Shown here: one piece after another, positions 1 through 8,431 of the stretch
How the letters are laid out: every line of letters starts with the position of its first letter
Numbering within the stretch: the first letter of the stretch is position 1
Source: Candidatus Enterococcus wittei
Lineage (GTDB): Bacteria; Bacillota; Bacilli; Lactobacillales; Enterococcaceae
DNA: 64,000 nucleotides
Assembly (NCBI RefSeq): GCF_002140175.1
Contig: NZ_NGMO01000002.1
Location: forward strand, 566,972 to 630,971
Direction of reading: 5' to 3'
Notes under the pieces: model-generated
What the model saw: the letters and a program-made list of their open reading frames with translations, nothing else
Database searches by the model: none
Told to the model about the DNA's origin: nothing
Made by a program: the position numbers and the translations under genes

Positions 1-1
1 A

Positions 2-1273
2 GCAGAAGATGGGGCATATTTAGTCAGTAAAATGAAAGCTACCGGATTTATCTATGACGGGGACAAGATCGTTGGGGTTAAAGCTCGTGATCTGTTAAGC
101 GATGAAGTGATTGAAATTCGTGCCAAAATCGTGATCAACACAAGTGGTCCATGGGTCGATAAAATCCGTAACTTGAATTTCAAACGAGCAATCTCACCAA
201 AAATGCGTCCTACAAAAGGAATTCATTTAGTGGTAGATGCTAAGAAATTACCAGTTCCACAACCAACTTATTTTGATACTGGCAAACAAGACGGACGGAT
301 GGTCTTTGCCATTCCTCGTGAAAACAAAACTTATTTTGGTACAACAGATACAGATTATCAAGGCGATTTTACTGATCCTAAAGTAACACAAGAAGATGTG
401 GATTACCTATTAGAAGTCATTAACCATCGTTATCCAGAAGCAAATATTACACTGGCAGATATTGAATCAAGTTGGGCTGGTCTACGTCCACTTTTGATTG
501 GAAATTCTGGTTCAGACTACAATGGTGGAGATAATGGTTCAATTTCCGATAAGAGTTTCCGTAAAGTCGTAGATACGGTGACAGAGTATAAAGAAAACAA
601 AGTATCTCGTGTGGAAGTAGAAGACGTCTTGAATCATTTAGAAAATAGTCGGGATGAAAAAGCACCATCTACTGTTTCTCGTGGTAGTTCACTAGAACGA
701 GAACCCGATGGATTAGTGACTTTATCAGGAGGGAAAATCACCGATTACCGTAAAATGGCAGAAGGAGCAATGAAGCTGATCCGCCAATTGCTAAAAGACG
801 AATATGGTGTAGAAACAAAAGAAATCGATTCGAAAAAATATCCTGTTTCTGGTGGCGATTTTGATCCAACAAAACAAGAAGAAATGGTCCGTGAATTTGC
901 CCAAATCGGGATCGAAGCTGGCTTAAGTGAAGAAGATGCGACCTATATTGCCGACTTCTACGGAACAAATGCAAAACGAATCTTTGAATTAGCTAAAGAA
1001 ATGAAACCATATCCTGGATTGACACTAGCTGAATCCGCACGTTTACGCTATGCCTTAGAAGAAGAAATGGTCTTGGCACCAGGTGATTATTTGATCCGTC
1101 GAACGAACCATATGCTTTTTGAAAGAGATCAATTAGACGAAATCAAACAACCAATCATCGATGCGATTGCTGAATATCTTGAATGGTCAACAGAAGAAAA
1201 AGAACATCAAAGCAAACAATTAGAAAAATTGATTGCTGAATCAGATTTGCGTGAACTGAAAGGGGCAAATTAA
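2..1273 (+). CDS. glpO: Alpha-glycerophosphate oxidase, C-terminal part (5' end outside window)
   Basis: FAD-dependent oxidation of glycerol-3-phosphate to dihydroxyacetone phosphate, passing electrons to oxygen and making H2O2; peripheral to the membrane. The frame is open from base 2, so the N-terminal FAD-binding part lies upstream of the window and the gene is cut by the window edge, not broken. Visible family blocks are NTSGPWVDKIR, the GTTDTDYQGDFTDP segment and SSWAGLRPLL. Between the latter and the LVTLSGGKITDYRKMAEGA block there is a hydrophilic insert of about 50 residues, which separates streptococcal/enterococcal GlpO from GlpD dehydrogenases. It abuts glpF with no gap, as in glpKOF operons; glpK would be expected upstream. 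Family assignment is firm; the oxidase rather than dehydrogenase call rests on the insert. Confidence 0.93.
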   Translation, partial: AEDGAYLVSKMKATGFIYDGDKIVGVKARDLLSDEVIEIRAKIVINTSGPWVDKIRNLNFKRAISPKMRPTKGIHLVVDAKKLPVPQPTYFDTGKQDGRMVFAIPRENKTYFGTTDTDYQGDFTDPKVTQEDVDYLLEVINHRYPEANITLADIESSWAGLRPLLIGNSGSDYNGGDNGSISDKSFRKVVDTVTEYKENKVSRVEVEDVLNHLENSRDEKAPSTVSRGSSLEREPDGLVTLSGGKITDYRKMAEGAMKLIRQLLKDEYGVETKEIDSKKYPVSGGDFDPTKQEEMVREFAQIGIEAGLSEEDATYIADFYGTNAKRIFELAKEMKPYPGLTLAESARLRYALEEEMVLAPGDYLIRRTNHMLFERDQLDEIKQPIIDAIAEYLEWSTEEKEHQSKQLEKLIAESDLRELKGAN

Positions 1274-1990
1274 ATGAATGCAGATATGACCCAAATAATG
1301 GGTGAGTTTATTGGAACAATGATCTTGATCCTTTTAGGAGACGGCGTGTGTGCGGCGGTTAATTTGAATAAAAGTAAAGCGCACGCATCTGGTTGGATCG
1401 TCATTGCCTTTGGTTGGGCCTTAGCGGTTACAATGGCTGTTTATATTTCAGGATTTATGGGACCAGCACACTTAAACCCAGCAGTAACGCTAGGTATGGC
1501 AATGACTGGTGGAATCGGTTGGAACTTAGTCGTGCCCTTTATCATCGCACAACTTTTAGGCGCAATCGTAGGAGCTGTCCTTGTCTGGTTATCTTATCTG
1601 CCTCACTGGCAAGCAACAAAAGATCAAGGCGCGATTTTAGGAACATTTGCTACAGGACCCGCAATTCGTAATTATCCAGCCAACTTTATTACTGAAGTCA
1701 TTGGCACATTCGTATTAGTCCTAGGCTTACTGGCATTCGGCCAAACTGCATTTGCAGATGGAACTAATGTCTTTGCTGTAGGTGGCTTGATCTTAGCCAT
1801 CGGTCTATCTTTAGGTGGACCTACCGGATATGCCATCAACCCAGCTCGTGACTTAGGACCACGTATCGCGCATGCTATTTTGCCAATTGCGAACAAAGGA
1901 GATTCAGACTGGAGCTATTCATGGGTACCAGTCATCGCACCAATGGTTGGCGCTGTCGTAGCAGTAGGTATGTATACATTGATGGTTTGA
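1274..1990 (+). CDS. glpF: Glycerol uptake facilitator (aquaglyceroporin)
   Basis: MIP-family channel admitting glycerol by facilitated diffusion. 238 residues with about six membrane segments and both pore-lining NPA boxes: HLNPAV (N68-A70) and INPARD near residue 187. The Arg following the second NPA and the Asp of NPARD are typical of glycerol-conducting GlpF. The start codon follows the glpO stop directly (TAA then ATG), so the two are co-transcribed and probably translationally coupled; the glpO 3' end supplies an AAGGGG-like ribosome site. Glycerol entering here would be phosphorylated by GlpK and oxidised by GlpO, or routed to the Dha pathway found at 12.5-14.5 kb. Confidence 0.95.
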   Translation: MNADMTQIMGEFIGTMILILLGDGVCAAVNLNKSKAHASGWIVIAFGWALAVTMAVYISGFMGPAHLNPAVTLGMAMTGGIGWNLVVPFIIAQLLGAIVGAVLVWLSYLPHWQATKDQGAILGTFATGPAIRNYPANFITEVIGTFVLVLGLLAFGQTAFADGTNVFAVGGLILAIGLSLGGPTGYAINPARDLGPRIAHAILPIANKGDSDWSYSWVPVIAPMVGAVVAVGMYTLMV

Positions 1991-2080
1991 GTCCTATTTT
2001 ACTAAAATCAATTGAAATGAAGTGAGTATGTAAAACCCAATCTCAAAGCTTAAAAAGCAACCTGTTGATTTGATCTACTG

Positions 2081-2125
2081 AGACCATCGTAAAACAGATT
2101 TATCTGTTCTGCGATGGTCTTTTTA
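2081..2125 (+). terminator. Rho-independent terminator of the glp operon
   Basis: Stem AGACCATCG (2081-2089) pairs with CGATGGTCT (2112-2120), with an inner AACAGA/TCTGTT helix, followed by a T run. It lies 90 bp after glpF. The stretch from here to 2411 shows no convincing gene. Confidence 0.9.
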
Positions 2126-2411
2126 TTGTGCTTGTGATATCTAGGCACTGCATGGTCGACGATCAATAAAAATTAAAAATAGTTGAGATTGGATTTGATT
2201 TTTTTCTTATGTGCATAGTAGAGGGCATGAAATGTTGTTTACCAAGCAATATGAAAATAGGACATTAGAAGAAAATGTAAGTACAACAAAAATAGCTTTC
2301 TATATTTTTGTGATTTCAAGACTTCATAGCTTGATTTTACAATAGTGAAACAGCAGTGTGTTCCTATCATCTTTGCACAAGGGTAGTAATAAAGGAGCTT
2401 GGCTGTCGTTT

Positions 2412-2789
2412 TTATTGTAGCTTACTTAAAATATTCTCAGGCACGGTTTCTTTAGCAACAGCTGTAGGACCTGAAGTGACTCTCTTTTGACTAACTTCTG
2501 CTTTGACGTAGCTGTTTGGTTCAAAAGGTGTTGGATTTTCTGATTCAACGCTGTAAGGTAATTTGATTTTTTGACCATTTGATGTCACGAAAGTCAGTTC
2601 GTAACTATAGGATTTCCAATCCCACATTTTTTTACCGTTAGCATCCACAGCATCTTTTCGTGGGGGGATAGCTTCTGGTGTTTTTGCATAGGCCGTTTGG
2701 CTATTGTATGTTTCATCATAATACTGATAAGCTTTGTAGCCGCCAAATAGTACTAGTAAGATGGCAATTGCGCCAATTATTTTTTTCAT
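2412..2789 (-). CDS. YxeA-family (DUF1093) secreted or membrane-tethered small protein
   Basis: 125 residues: an N-terminal hydrophobic segment (about residues 4-20) followed by a small extracytoplasmic domain with the family pattern YSYELTFVTSNGQKIKLPYS and FEPNSYVKAEVSQKRVTSG. YxeA proteins in Bacillus are encoded beside the YxdLM peptide-sensing ABC transporter, but their molecular role is not settled. This copy stands alone; a second paralogue at 41467-41844 sits directly upstream of such an ABC transporter. The start is ATG at 2789 with a weakly conserved upstream purine stretch (AAAGAGTGG). Likely a cell-envelope stress accessory protein by association; function not proven. Confidence 0.75.
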   Translation of the reverse strand: MKKIIGAIAILLVLFGGYKAYQYYDETYNSQTAYAKTPEAIPPRKDAVDANGKKMWDWKSYSYELTFVTSNGQKIKLPYSVESENPTPFEPNSYVKAEVSQKRVTSGPTAVAKETVPENILSKLQ

Positions 2790-2917
2790 AAAACCACTCT
2801 TTTCTATTTATTTTATAAGTAGATTATCTCCGATAGTCTACTAATTTGAAAATCGAAAAAGGTGACAGTTTTGATAGTTTTTTCGTTATGGCATAAAAAG
2901 CGGTTTCTTGTTTTTGA

Positions 2918-2946
2918 TTGACAATTTTTTATAGGATTGTTATATT
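2918..2946 (+). promoter_or_regulatory. Strong sigma-A-type promoter of the MutS2-like gene
   Basis: TTGACA (2918-2923), 17-bp spacer, TATATT (2941-2946). Transcription would start near 2953, leaving an unusually long leader of about 245 nt before the CDS at 3200. Confidence 0.8.
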
Positions 2947-2952
2947 GGAGAT

Positions 2953-3199
2953 GAAAATAAATAAAACCTAAATGAGCGAGGTATTTTGATGAGTGTAGTA
3001 GGTATCTAATAGCGTAAGTTGAATAGCCAATAAAGCAATTCGCTTATTTGGCGTGCTTATAGATGATACCTGTCAAAATCAATCTTTTTGTATCTTACCA
3101 AGGGCGGGACATGTCTTATTTAAGCGTGTTTCGCTCTTTTGTTTTATCCTTGGGTTTTTATTTATTTGGGGCAGGTATCTCTTCAAAAAAGGAGAGAAT
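2953..3199 (+). promoter_or_regulatory. Structured leader / attenuator candidate with a leader peptide
   Basis: Seen in sequence: nested pairing ATTTTGA (2983-2989) with TCAAAAT (3073-3079) and AGGTATC (3000-3006) with GATACCT (3065-3071). These enclose a hairpin GCCAATAAAGC (3026-3036) / GCTTATTTGGC (3042-3052). Downstream is a terminator-like stem CCAAGG (3098-3103) / CCTTGG (3148-3153) followed by a T-rich run. The 7-mer AGGTATC recurs at 3173-3179 just before the ribosome site, so GATACCT has two possible partners. CTCTTC and GGAGAG near 3179-3196 can pair over the Shine-Dalgarno sequence. A 6-codon ORF (2989-3009) overlaps both 5' arms. This matches ribosome-mediated attenuation leaders; I do not recognise it as a known riboswitch class. 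Confidence 0.6.
2989..3009 (+). CDS. Six-codon leader peptide MSVVGI
   Basis: ATG at 2989 is preceded at good spacing by a GCGAGG ribosome site and reads MSVVGI then TAA. Its codons contain the AGGTATC arm and the ATG lies at the edge of the ATTTTGA arm, so a ribosome stalled on this ORF would open the leader helix. Leader peptides of this length are characteristic of translation-inhibitor-responsive genes (erm, ABC-F). Inference from layout only. Confidence 0.45.
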   Translation: MSVVGI

Positions 3200-5113
3200 A
3201 TGAATCATACAATCAAACAATTACAATTTGAACAAATCAGAAATGAAGTCATTGCCAGAGCTATCGGTAACTATACGAAAGAACGGATCGCTGACATGTC
3301 GATTCCTTCGAATCTACAAACCGTACAAGCAAGACAGACTGAAACTAAAGAAGCTCGTTTGATCTTAGAGAGCAACCAACATGTACCTTTCATGGGTCTG
3401 ACTAGAATTGGTGGATTAACGAGCCAAGTGAAAAAGGGGCTGGTATTAACGCCAGCAGAATTGATCGAATATGCTGATTTTTTACGTAGCAGTCGGATGA
3501 TCACACGTTTTTTTGAGAAAAACCAATATCAGACGCCTTTACTGTATTCTTACAGTAAAAATCTGCCCGACCTTCAATATGTGGAAGAGTTGATTTATCA
3601 ACAAATAAATAATCAACGAGTATCAGATGATGCATCGAGAAATTTACGTAAAGTGCGAAAACAGCTACAAGTAGTCGAAAAAGAAATCCAAGATCGGCTG
3701 ATGAAATTCCTAAGACATCCTAGCAATAAAGAAATGATCCAAGACGCAATGATCGTTCAAAAAGGCGAACATGCAACGATCCCTATCAAAGCAAGTTATA
3801 AAAATAAAGTAGCTGGTACGATTATCGAGCAGTCGAATAAAGGAACAACAGTATTCATTGAACCAACTGCGGTAGCAAAAGCCAATGAGAACTATCAGCT
3901 ATTGAAAGCAGAGGAGATAACAGAAGAGTACCAAGTATTAGCTACTCTAACAGGGGCATTAGCTGAGAATGAACAAGCAATCGATCAAATCATTGAAACG
4001 GTAACAGTATTAGACATCATTTTTGCCCGTGGAAAGTATAGTCGAGAAATCAATGGGATTACGCCGCAGATCAACAAATCAGAACGTGTAACGATCAAAC
4101 AAGGGAAACATCCTTTATTATTGGAAAAAGCGGTGCCGTTAGATTTCCACTTAGGAACAGCTTATCGGGGACTTGTTATCACAGGGGCAAATGCGGGTGG
4201 AAAAACAGTAGTATTGAAAACTGTAGGCTTGTTGACTTTGATGGCGATGTTCGGGCTACAAGTCCCAGCAGAAAAAGGAACGGAATTAGCGATATTTGAT
4301 GAGATTTTTGTGGATATTGGTGATCAACAAGATATTGCGAATGCGTTAAGTACCTTTTCCGGTCATATGCAAAATATCGCTGAGATTTTGCAAAAAGTAA
4401 AGAGAAATACTTTGGTTTTGCTAGATGAGATCGGTAGTGGAACTGAACCAACAGAAGGTGCAGCATTGGCAATTGCGATCATGGATGCCATGTATCAAAA
4501 AGGGGCATTGATTGTTGCGACGACTCACTATGGAGAAATCAAACAATTTGCTGAGACTCATGAAGACTTTGTTCCAGCAGCGATGGCTTTTGATCGAGAA
4601 GCACTGCAACCCAAATACCTATTACAAGTAGGCAAAACTGGTGAGAGTCAAGCGTTATGGATCGCTCAAAAGATGCAAATGTCAAAAGAGTTGATCTTAC
4701 AAGCGCAACAGTACCTTACAAATAAAAACTATCCAATGAAAAAGCGTGAATTTAAACAACGGATTGACCGAACACTCATCGAACCAAAAGAAAAACGAAT
4801 CTTTTCAAAAGGAGATCGCATTTTCTCCACACAACACCAAAAAGAAGGTTTGGTCTTCGAGGACCTAGGAGAAGAAACTGTAGTGATTTTTATAGATGAA
4901 CAGCTACTTCCTATTTATCGACAACGTGTGATTTTTAAAAGAAGTGCGGAAGAATTGTATCCAGTAGGTTACGATTTAGATAGTTTATTTACTGACTTTA
5001 AAACGAGGAAATGGGAAAAAGATATCGCACGAGGGTCAAAAAAAGCCCATAAAAAACTACTAAAAGAAGCACGTCTTCGTCAAGCGGAGAGGGAAAAAGA
5101 GCAGGGAAAGTAA
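3200..5113 (+). CDS. MutS2-like ATPase lacking the Smr nuclease domain
   Basis: 637 residues, against about 780 for MutS2. The order is MutS core/lever with a coiled region (about 130-290), an ABC-type ATPase with Walker A GANAGGKT (329-336), STFSGHM, Walker B VLLDEIGSGTEP (D409/E410) and the TTHYGEIK switch. After this comes a KOW-like segment (GDRIFSTQHQKEGLVFEDLG, about 530-575) and a basic charged tail. The C-terminal Smr endonuclease domain of MutS2 is absent and the reading frame ends naturally. ATG 3200 is chosen because AAAAGGAGAG lies 5 bases upstream; a GTG at 3053 in the same frame falls inside the leader. MutS2 acts on collided ribosomes in Bacillus; an Smr-less, KOW-bearing paralogue behind an attenuator suggests a ribosome-splitting or rescue role (inference). 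A DNA-recombination role is the alternative. Confidence 0.8.
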   Translation: MNHTIKQLQFEQIRNEVIARAIGNYTKERIADMSIPSNLQTVQARQTETKEARLILESNQHVPFMGLTRIGGLTSQVKKGLVLTPAELIEYADFLRSSRMITRFFEKNQYQTPLLYSYSKNLPDLQYVEELIYQQINNQRVSDDASRNLRKVRKQLQVVEKEIQDRLMKFLRHPSNKEMIQDAMIVQKGEHATIPIKASYKNKVAGTIIEQSNKGTTVFIEPTAVAKANENYQLLKAEEITEEYQVLATLTGALAENEQAIDQIIETVTVLDIIFARGKYSREINGITPQINKSERVTIKQGKHPLLLEKAVPLDFHLGTAYRGLVITGANAGGKTVVLKTVGLLTLMAMFGLQVPAEKGTELAIFDEIFVDIGDQQDIANALSTFSGHMQNIAEILQKVKRNTLVLLDEIGSGTEPTEGAALAIAIMDAMYQKGALIVATTHYGEIKQFAETHEDFVPAAMAFDREALQPKYLLQVGKTGESQALWIAQKMQMSKELILQAQQYLTNKNYPMKKREFKQRIDRTLIEPKEKRIFSKGDRIFSTQHQKEGLVFEDLGEETVVIFIDEQLLPIYRQRVIFKRSAEELYPVGYDLDSLFTDFKTRKWEKDIARGSKKAHKKLLKEARLRQAEREKEQGK

Positions 5114-5229
5114 ATGTCAGGCGTAAGAGTTTGTATAGTAAATACGATAAAGAGACGTAGGACGAGTAGTGGAAAAAATTGGTTCAGTACTAACTTGATG
5201 AAGATAAGAACTAAGGGAGTGATCAAGAA

Positions 5230-5799
5230 ATGAAAAGAATACCTAGTGTGTGGAAAGAGATTCAAACGATCCCCAATCTGCTGTCTATTCTTAGAATGAT
5301 CCTATTGCCTCTGTATCTTTATTTTGTGGTGCATGAAGCATTTTATTCAGCGGGGGTGATCATCCTATTTTCAGGTGTGACTGATTTTTTAGATGGGTTT
5401 ATTGCTAGGAAATTCCATCAGATCACTGAACTCGGTAAAGTCTTAGATCCTTTGGCAGATAAGCTGACCCAGCTTGTATTGATCGTTTCACTAGCATGGG
5501 AACGACCGTTTATTTGGTGGATTTTAGGATTATTCCTAGTGAAAGAAGGATTTATGCTCATTGCGGGAATCATTGGTTTACATCGGAAGGTGAAACTAGA
5601 CGGTGCAAAGTGGTATGGAAAATTAGCGACTGCAGTGATTTATGTAGGAATGGTCATCTTATTGTTATTTCCAGAGATCTCTGAAGTTTGGCTGAAATGG
5701 ATTTTGATCGTAATCACTTATAGTTTGCTACAATCCTTTATCTTGTATATTTTAGAATACAAAAATCTACTAACAAAGCAGGAAAAACCAGAATTTTAA
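5230..5799 (+). CDS. CDP-alcohol phosphatidyltransferase (PgsA-like)
   Basis: 189-residue integral membrane enzyme of the CDP-alcohol phosphatidyltransferase family. It carries the full signature DG-x2-AR-x8-G-x3-D-x3-D, seen as DGFIARKF...GKVLDPLAD (about residues 56-78), with membrane helices on either side. The best fit is phosphatidylglycerophosphate synthase, joining CDP-diacylglycerol to glycerol-3-phosphate. Cardiolipin synthase or another CDP-alcohol transferase is possible, because the essential pgsA of Firmicutes is usually in a different neighbourhood (near recA/cinA). A GGGAG ribosome site (5216-5220) with downstream purines precedes ATG 5230. The 116-bp gap after the MutS2-like gene contains no clear terminator, so read-through is possible. 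Confidence 0.8.
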   Translation: MKRIPSVWKEIQTIPNLLSILRMILLPLYLYFVVHEAFYSAGVIILFSGVTDFLDGFIARKFHQITELGKVLDPLADKLTQLVLIVSLAWERPFIWWILGLFLVKEGFMLIAGIIGLHRKVKLDGAKWYGKLATAVIYVGMVILLLFPEISEVWLKWILIVITYSLLQSFILYILEYKNLLTKQEKPEF

Positions 5800-5922
5800 G
5801 AAGGAATCTGAAAAAATTCATATATCACGATTTCTTTCTTTGGACTATGATTTGTTGGATACCATTGATCGAGGTTGTGAAGAAGTTGAATAGTTACAAG
5901 TAAACAGTCGGAAAAAGTGGCA

Positions 5923-5980
5923 GGGACAAACAACTATGAAGGCACCAAAGCCCTCATGGGTGTTTGTCCCATACTCTTTT
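5923..5980. terminator. Hairpin between convergent pgsA-like gene and cstR
   Basis: GGGACAAACA (5923-5932) pairs perfectly with TGTTTGTCCC (5961-5970), followed by a short T-rich stretch on the plus strand. It lies between two genes facing each other and could serve both. Confidence 0.75.
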
Positions 5981-6016
5981 AACTGATTTATAGGAACTGA
6001 GTAGCTAGACACTACC

Positions 6017-6277
6017 TTATTTCTTGATGATCATATTGATAGCTTGTTCCATTCTTTTTGCTTGTTCTTCTGGGCTATTTTCAGGATGTTCCAAACAATT
6101 TTTAAGATTTTCAGCGACGATCATGCCCATCACTCGATCAATACTTGAGCGAACGGCGCTTAATTGTGTGATCACATCCATACACTCCTTTTCTTCATCG
6201 ATCATCTTTTGTATTCCTCGTATTTGTCCTTCCGTACGTTTTAGACGATTTATAATTGTTTTATTATCTATAGTCAT
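6017..6277 (-). CDS. cstR: CsoR-family persulfide sensor repressor CstR
   Basis: 86-residue all-helical DUF156 repressor. The two cysteines expected of CstR are present: C32 (EKECMDVI) and C61 (LKNCLEH). The position that is a copper-ligand histidine in CsoR is Asn57, so this is the reactive-sulfur sensor and not a copper sensor. In CstR the cysteine pair forms di- to tetrasulfide bridges with persulfides and releases DNA. It is divergent from the rhodanese/CoADR operon, and two ATACC-N6/7-GGTAT operators lie in the shared 170-bp interval. A GGAGGA site precedes ATG 6277. Confidence 0.9.
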   Translation of the reverse strand: MTIDNKTIINRLKRTEGQIRGIQKMIDEEKECMDVITQLSAVRSSIDRVMGMIVAENLKNCLEHPENSPEEQAKRMEQAINMIIKK

Positions 6278-6309
6278 GAGGAAATCCTCCTTTTGTATTT
6301 TTTATGATA

Positions 6310-6326
6310 ATACCCTATATAGGTAT
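6310..6326. promoter_or_regulatory. CstR operator 1
   Basis: Inverted repeat ATACC-CTATATA-GGTAT just upstream of cstR; placed for autoregulation. Confidence 0.75.
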
Positions 6327-6373
6327 CTTTTGCAAATATCTGATCAATCAAAGTTTCTATCTAAACTAATTAG

Positions 6374-6402
6374 TTGACAGCAGACATTATTTATCGTTAA
6401 AT
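6374..6402 (+). promoter_or_regulatory. Promoter of the rhodanese-CoADR operon
   Basis: TTGACA (6374-6379), 17-bp spacer, TTAAAT (6397-6402). The second CstR operator begins at the last base of the -10 region, so bound repressor would block initiation. Confidence 0.7.
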
Positions 6403-6418
6403 ATACCCCGTAAGGTAT
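6403..6418. promoter_or_regulatory. CstR operator 2
   Basis: Inverted repeat ATACC-CCGTAA-GGTAT immediately downstream of the -10 element of the rhodanese promoter. Confidence 0.78.
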
Positions 6419-6447
6419 TTTAAAAATAAAAACGAGGTGCTGTAAAA

Positions 6448-6759
6448 ATGGGACTATTTAATTTTAGCCAATCAATTTCCACAGAGGAATTAAAGCAGAA
6501 AACAAAGGATTCTATTCAGTTGGTGGATGTGCGAACACCTGCCGAATACCGGGGAGGGCATATCAAACAAGCAAAAAACGTTCCGTTAGATCGTGTCACG
6601 AGTTACCGTGGAAATAAAGAAGAACCTGTATATGTGATTTGTCAGTCGGGCATGCGTAGCAAACAAGCAACAAAAGAATTGAAAGCGTTAGGTTATGATG
6701 CTATTAATGTACGTGGTGGTATGAATCAGTGGGTCGGACCAACGATTGGAGGAAAATAA
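6448..6759 (+). CDS. Single-domain rhodanese (sulfurtransferase)
   Basis: 103-residue rhodanese: LVDVRTPAEYRGGHI near the N-terminus and the active-site loop CQSGMRS with catalytic C65. It would carry a persulfide on C65 and transfer sulfane sulfur between low-molecular-weight thiols or to acceptor proteins in the cytoplasm. It is the first gene of an operon with the CoA-disulfide reductase (stop at 6759, next ATG at 6761) under a CstR-type operator, which places it in persulfide detoxification rather than thiosulfate use in general. No signal peptide. Confidence 0.92.
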   Translation: MGLFNFSQSISTEELKQKTKDSIQLVDVRTPAEYRGGHIKQAKNVPLDRVTSYRGNKEEPVYVICQSGMRSKQATKELKALGYDAINVRGGMNQWVGPTIGGK

Positions 6760-6760
6760 T

Positions 6761-8431
6761 ATGAAAGTGATCATAGTAGGAGGCGTTGCAGGTGGAATGT
6801 CAGCTGCCACACGATTACGTCGTTTAAAAGAAGAAGCGGAAATCATTATTTTCGAAAAAGGCCCTTATGTATCATTTGCTAATTGTGGGCTTCCTTATTA
6901 CTTATCAGGAGAGATCGGTGAGAGGGAAGATTTACTGATCCAAACACCAGAAAGCTTGGCTGCTCGTTTCCAATTAGATGTGCGAGTGAATCATGAAGTA
7001 ACAGCGATTTTTCCAGAAGAAAAAGCGGTCGAAGTATTGCATGAAGGAACCTTAAGAAAAGAAAATTATGATGCATTGATCCTTTCCCCTGGTGCCAAAC
7101 CATTTATTCCGTCAATGGAAGGATTAGCAGAAGCGGACAATGTATTTACTGTGCGGAATGTACCAAATATTGATGAAATCATGGAGAAATTGATGCAACA
7201 ACCAAAAAGAGCGGTAGTCATAGGTGCTGGCTTTATTGGGATCGAAATGGCAGAAAACTTGAAAAAGCGTGGACTTGAAGTGACGATTGTGGAACGTACG
7301 CCACAGGTAGTACCGACACTTGACGAAGAGATGGCTGTATATGTGCAACAAGAATTAGAGCGTAACCAAGTACGTGTTCTAACAAATCGAGCCGTTACAA
7401 GTTTTGAACAAGGAGGGAAACTCCTTCATTTAGATAATGGAGAGGTTCTTTCCTCTGATTTAACGATTTTATCGGTAGGCGTACAACCAGATAGTACTTT
7501 AGCAGAAATGGCTGGACTAGAACTTGGTTTGCGTGGGGGAATCGTTGTGAATGAGCAATATCAGACAAGTGATCCAGCTATTTATGCAGTTGGTGATGCG
7601 ATCGTAGTCAAACACCAAGTGACGAAAGAAGAAGCTTTGATTTCTCTGGCTTCTCCTGCGAATCGTCAAGGTCGTCAAGTTGCGGATTGTATCGTCGGGT
7701 TACCAAGAGTAAATCGTGGGAGTATCGGTACAGCGATAGTTCGAGCATTTGGAACAACGGCGGCTTCTACCGGTGTCAGTGAACGTCAAGCGAAAAAAGC
7801 TGGTCTTTCGTTTAAAGTGGTTCATGTATCTGGAAAAGATCATGCTGGCTATTATCCTAATGCAACAGAAGTGCTATTAAAACTTATTTTCCATCCGAAA
7901 ACTGGTGAAATCTATGGGGCACAAGGAGTTGGTGCAAAAGGGATCGATAAACGGATCGATATTCTAGCAACGGCGATCAAAGGGAATTTGTCGGTCTTTG
8001 ATTTGCCAGAATTAGAATTAACTTATGCTCCGCCATTTGGTTCTGCCAAAGATCCCGTAAACATGTTAGGTTATGTTGCAATGAATGTGATCGAAGGACT
8101 CAGTGACCCTATCCAATGGTATGACTTGCCAACTGAATTAGCAAAAGGGAAAAAAGTATTAGATGTTCGTAACGAAAAAGAATTAGCAAATGGCTATTTT
8201 GATGGTGCCGTCCATATTCCATTGAATGATTTGCGGTGTCGTTTATCTGAATTAGATCAAGAACAATCTTATATCGTCAGCTGTCATAGTGGGTTGCGTA
8301 GTTATTTAGCAGAACGAATCTTAAAACAAGCTGGATTCAAAGTACAAAATTTAGATGGAGCATTTGCTTTGTATCATGCAGTTAGACCAAAAGAATTGAG
8401 CTATCCAGTGAAAACTGAGAATAAGCTATAA
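6761..8431 (+). CDS. CoA-disulfide/CoA-persulfide reductase with fused rhodanese domain
   Basis: 556-residue flavoprotein. N-terminal FAD Rossmann motif VGGVAGGMSAA; redox cysteine C42 in SFANCGLPYYLSG, the CoADR signature; NAD(P)H motif VIGAGFIGIEMAENL (about 150-165); FAD-binding YAVGDA (about 275); dimerisation domain (about 330-445). The C-terminal rhodanese domain (about 465-550) has catalytic C508 in SCHSGLRS. It reduces CoA disulfide or CoA persulfide with NAD(P)H and works with the upstream rhodanese and CstR in reactive-sulfur control. ATG 6761 is preferred over the in-frame TTG at 6746 because GGAGG at 6748-6752 is then correctly spaced; the preceding stop and this start are one base apart. 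Confidence 0.93.
   Translation: MKVIIVGGVAGGMSAATRLRRLKEEAEIIIFEKGPYVSFANCGLPYYLSGEIGEREDLLIQTPESLAARFQLDVRVNHEVTAIFPEEKAVEVLHEGTLRKENYDALILSPGAKPFIPSMEGLAEADNVFTVRNVPNIDEIMEKLMQQPKRAVVIGAGFIGIEMAENLKKRGLEVTIVERTPQVVPTLDEEMAVYVQQELERNQVRVLTNRAVTSFEQGGKLLHLDNGEVLSSDLTILSVGVQPDSTLAEMAGLELGLRGGIVVNEQYQTSDPAIYAVGDAIVVKHQVTKEEALISLASPANRQGRQVADCIVGLPRVNRGSIGTAIVRAFGTTAASTGVSERQAKKAGLSFKVVHVSGKDHAGYYPNATEVLLKLIFHPKTGEIYGAQGVGAKGIDKRIDILATAIKGNLSVFDLPELELTYAPPFGSAKDPVNMLGYVAMNVIEGLSDPIQWYDLPTELAKGKKVLDVRNEKELANGYFDGAVHIPLNDLRCRLSELDQEQSYIVSCHSGLRSYLAERILKQAGFKVQNLDGAFALYHAVRPKELSYPVKTENKL

Noticed and set aside
3053..3199. GTG start giving the MutS2-like protein a 49-residue N-terminal extension
   Set aside because: It lies inside the structured leader and lacks a ribosome site, and the ATG at 3200 has AAAAGGAGAG in front.
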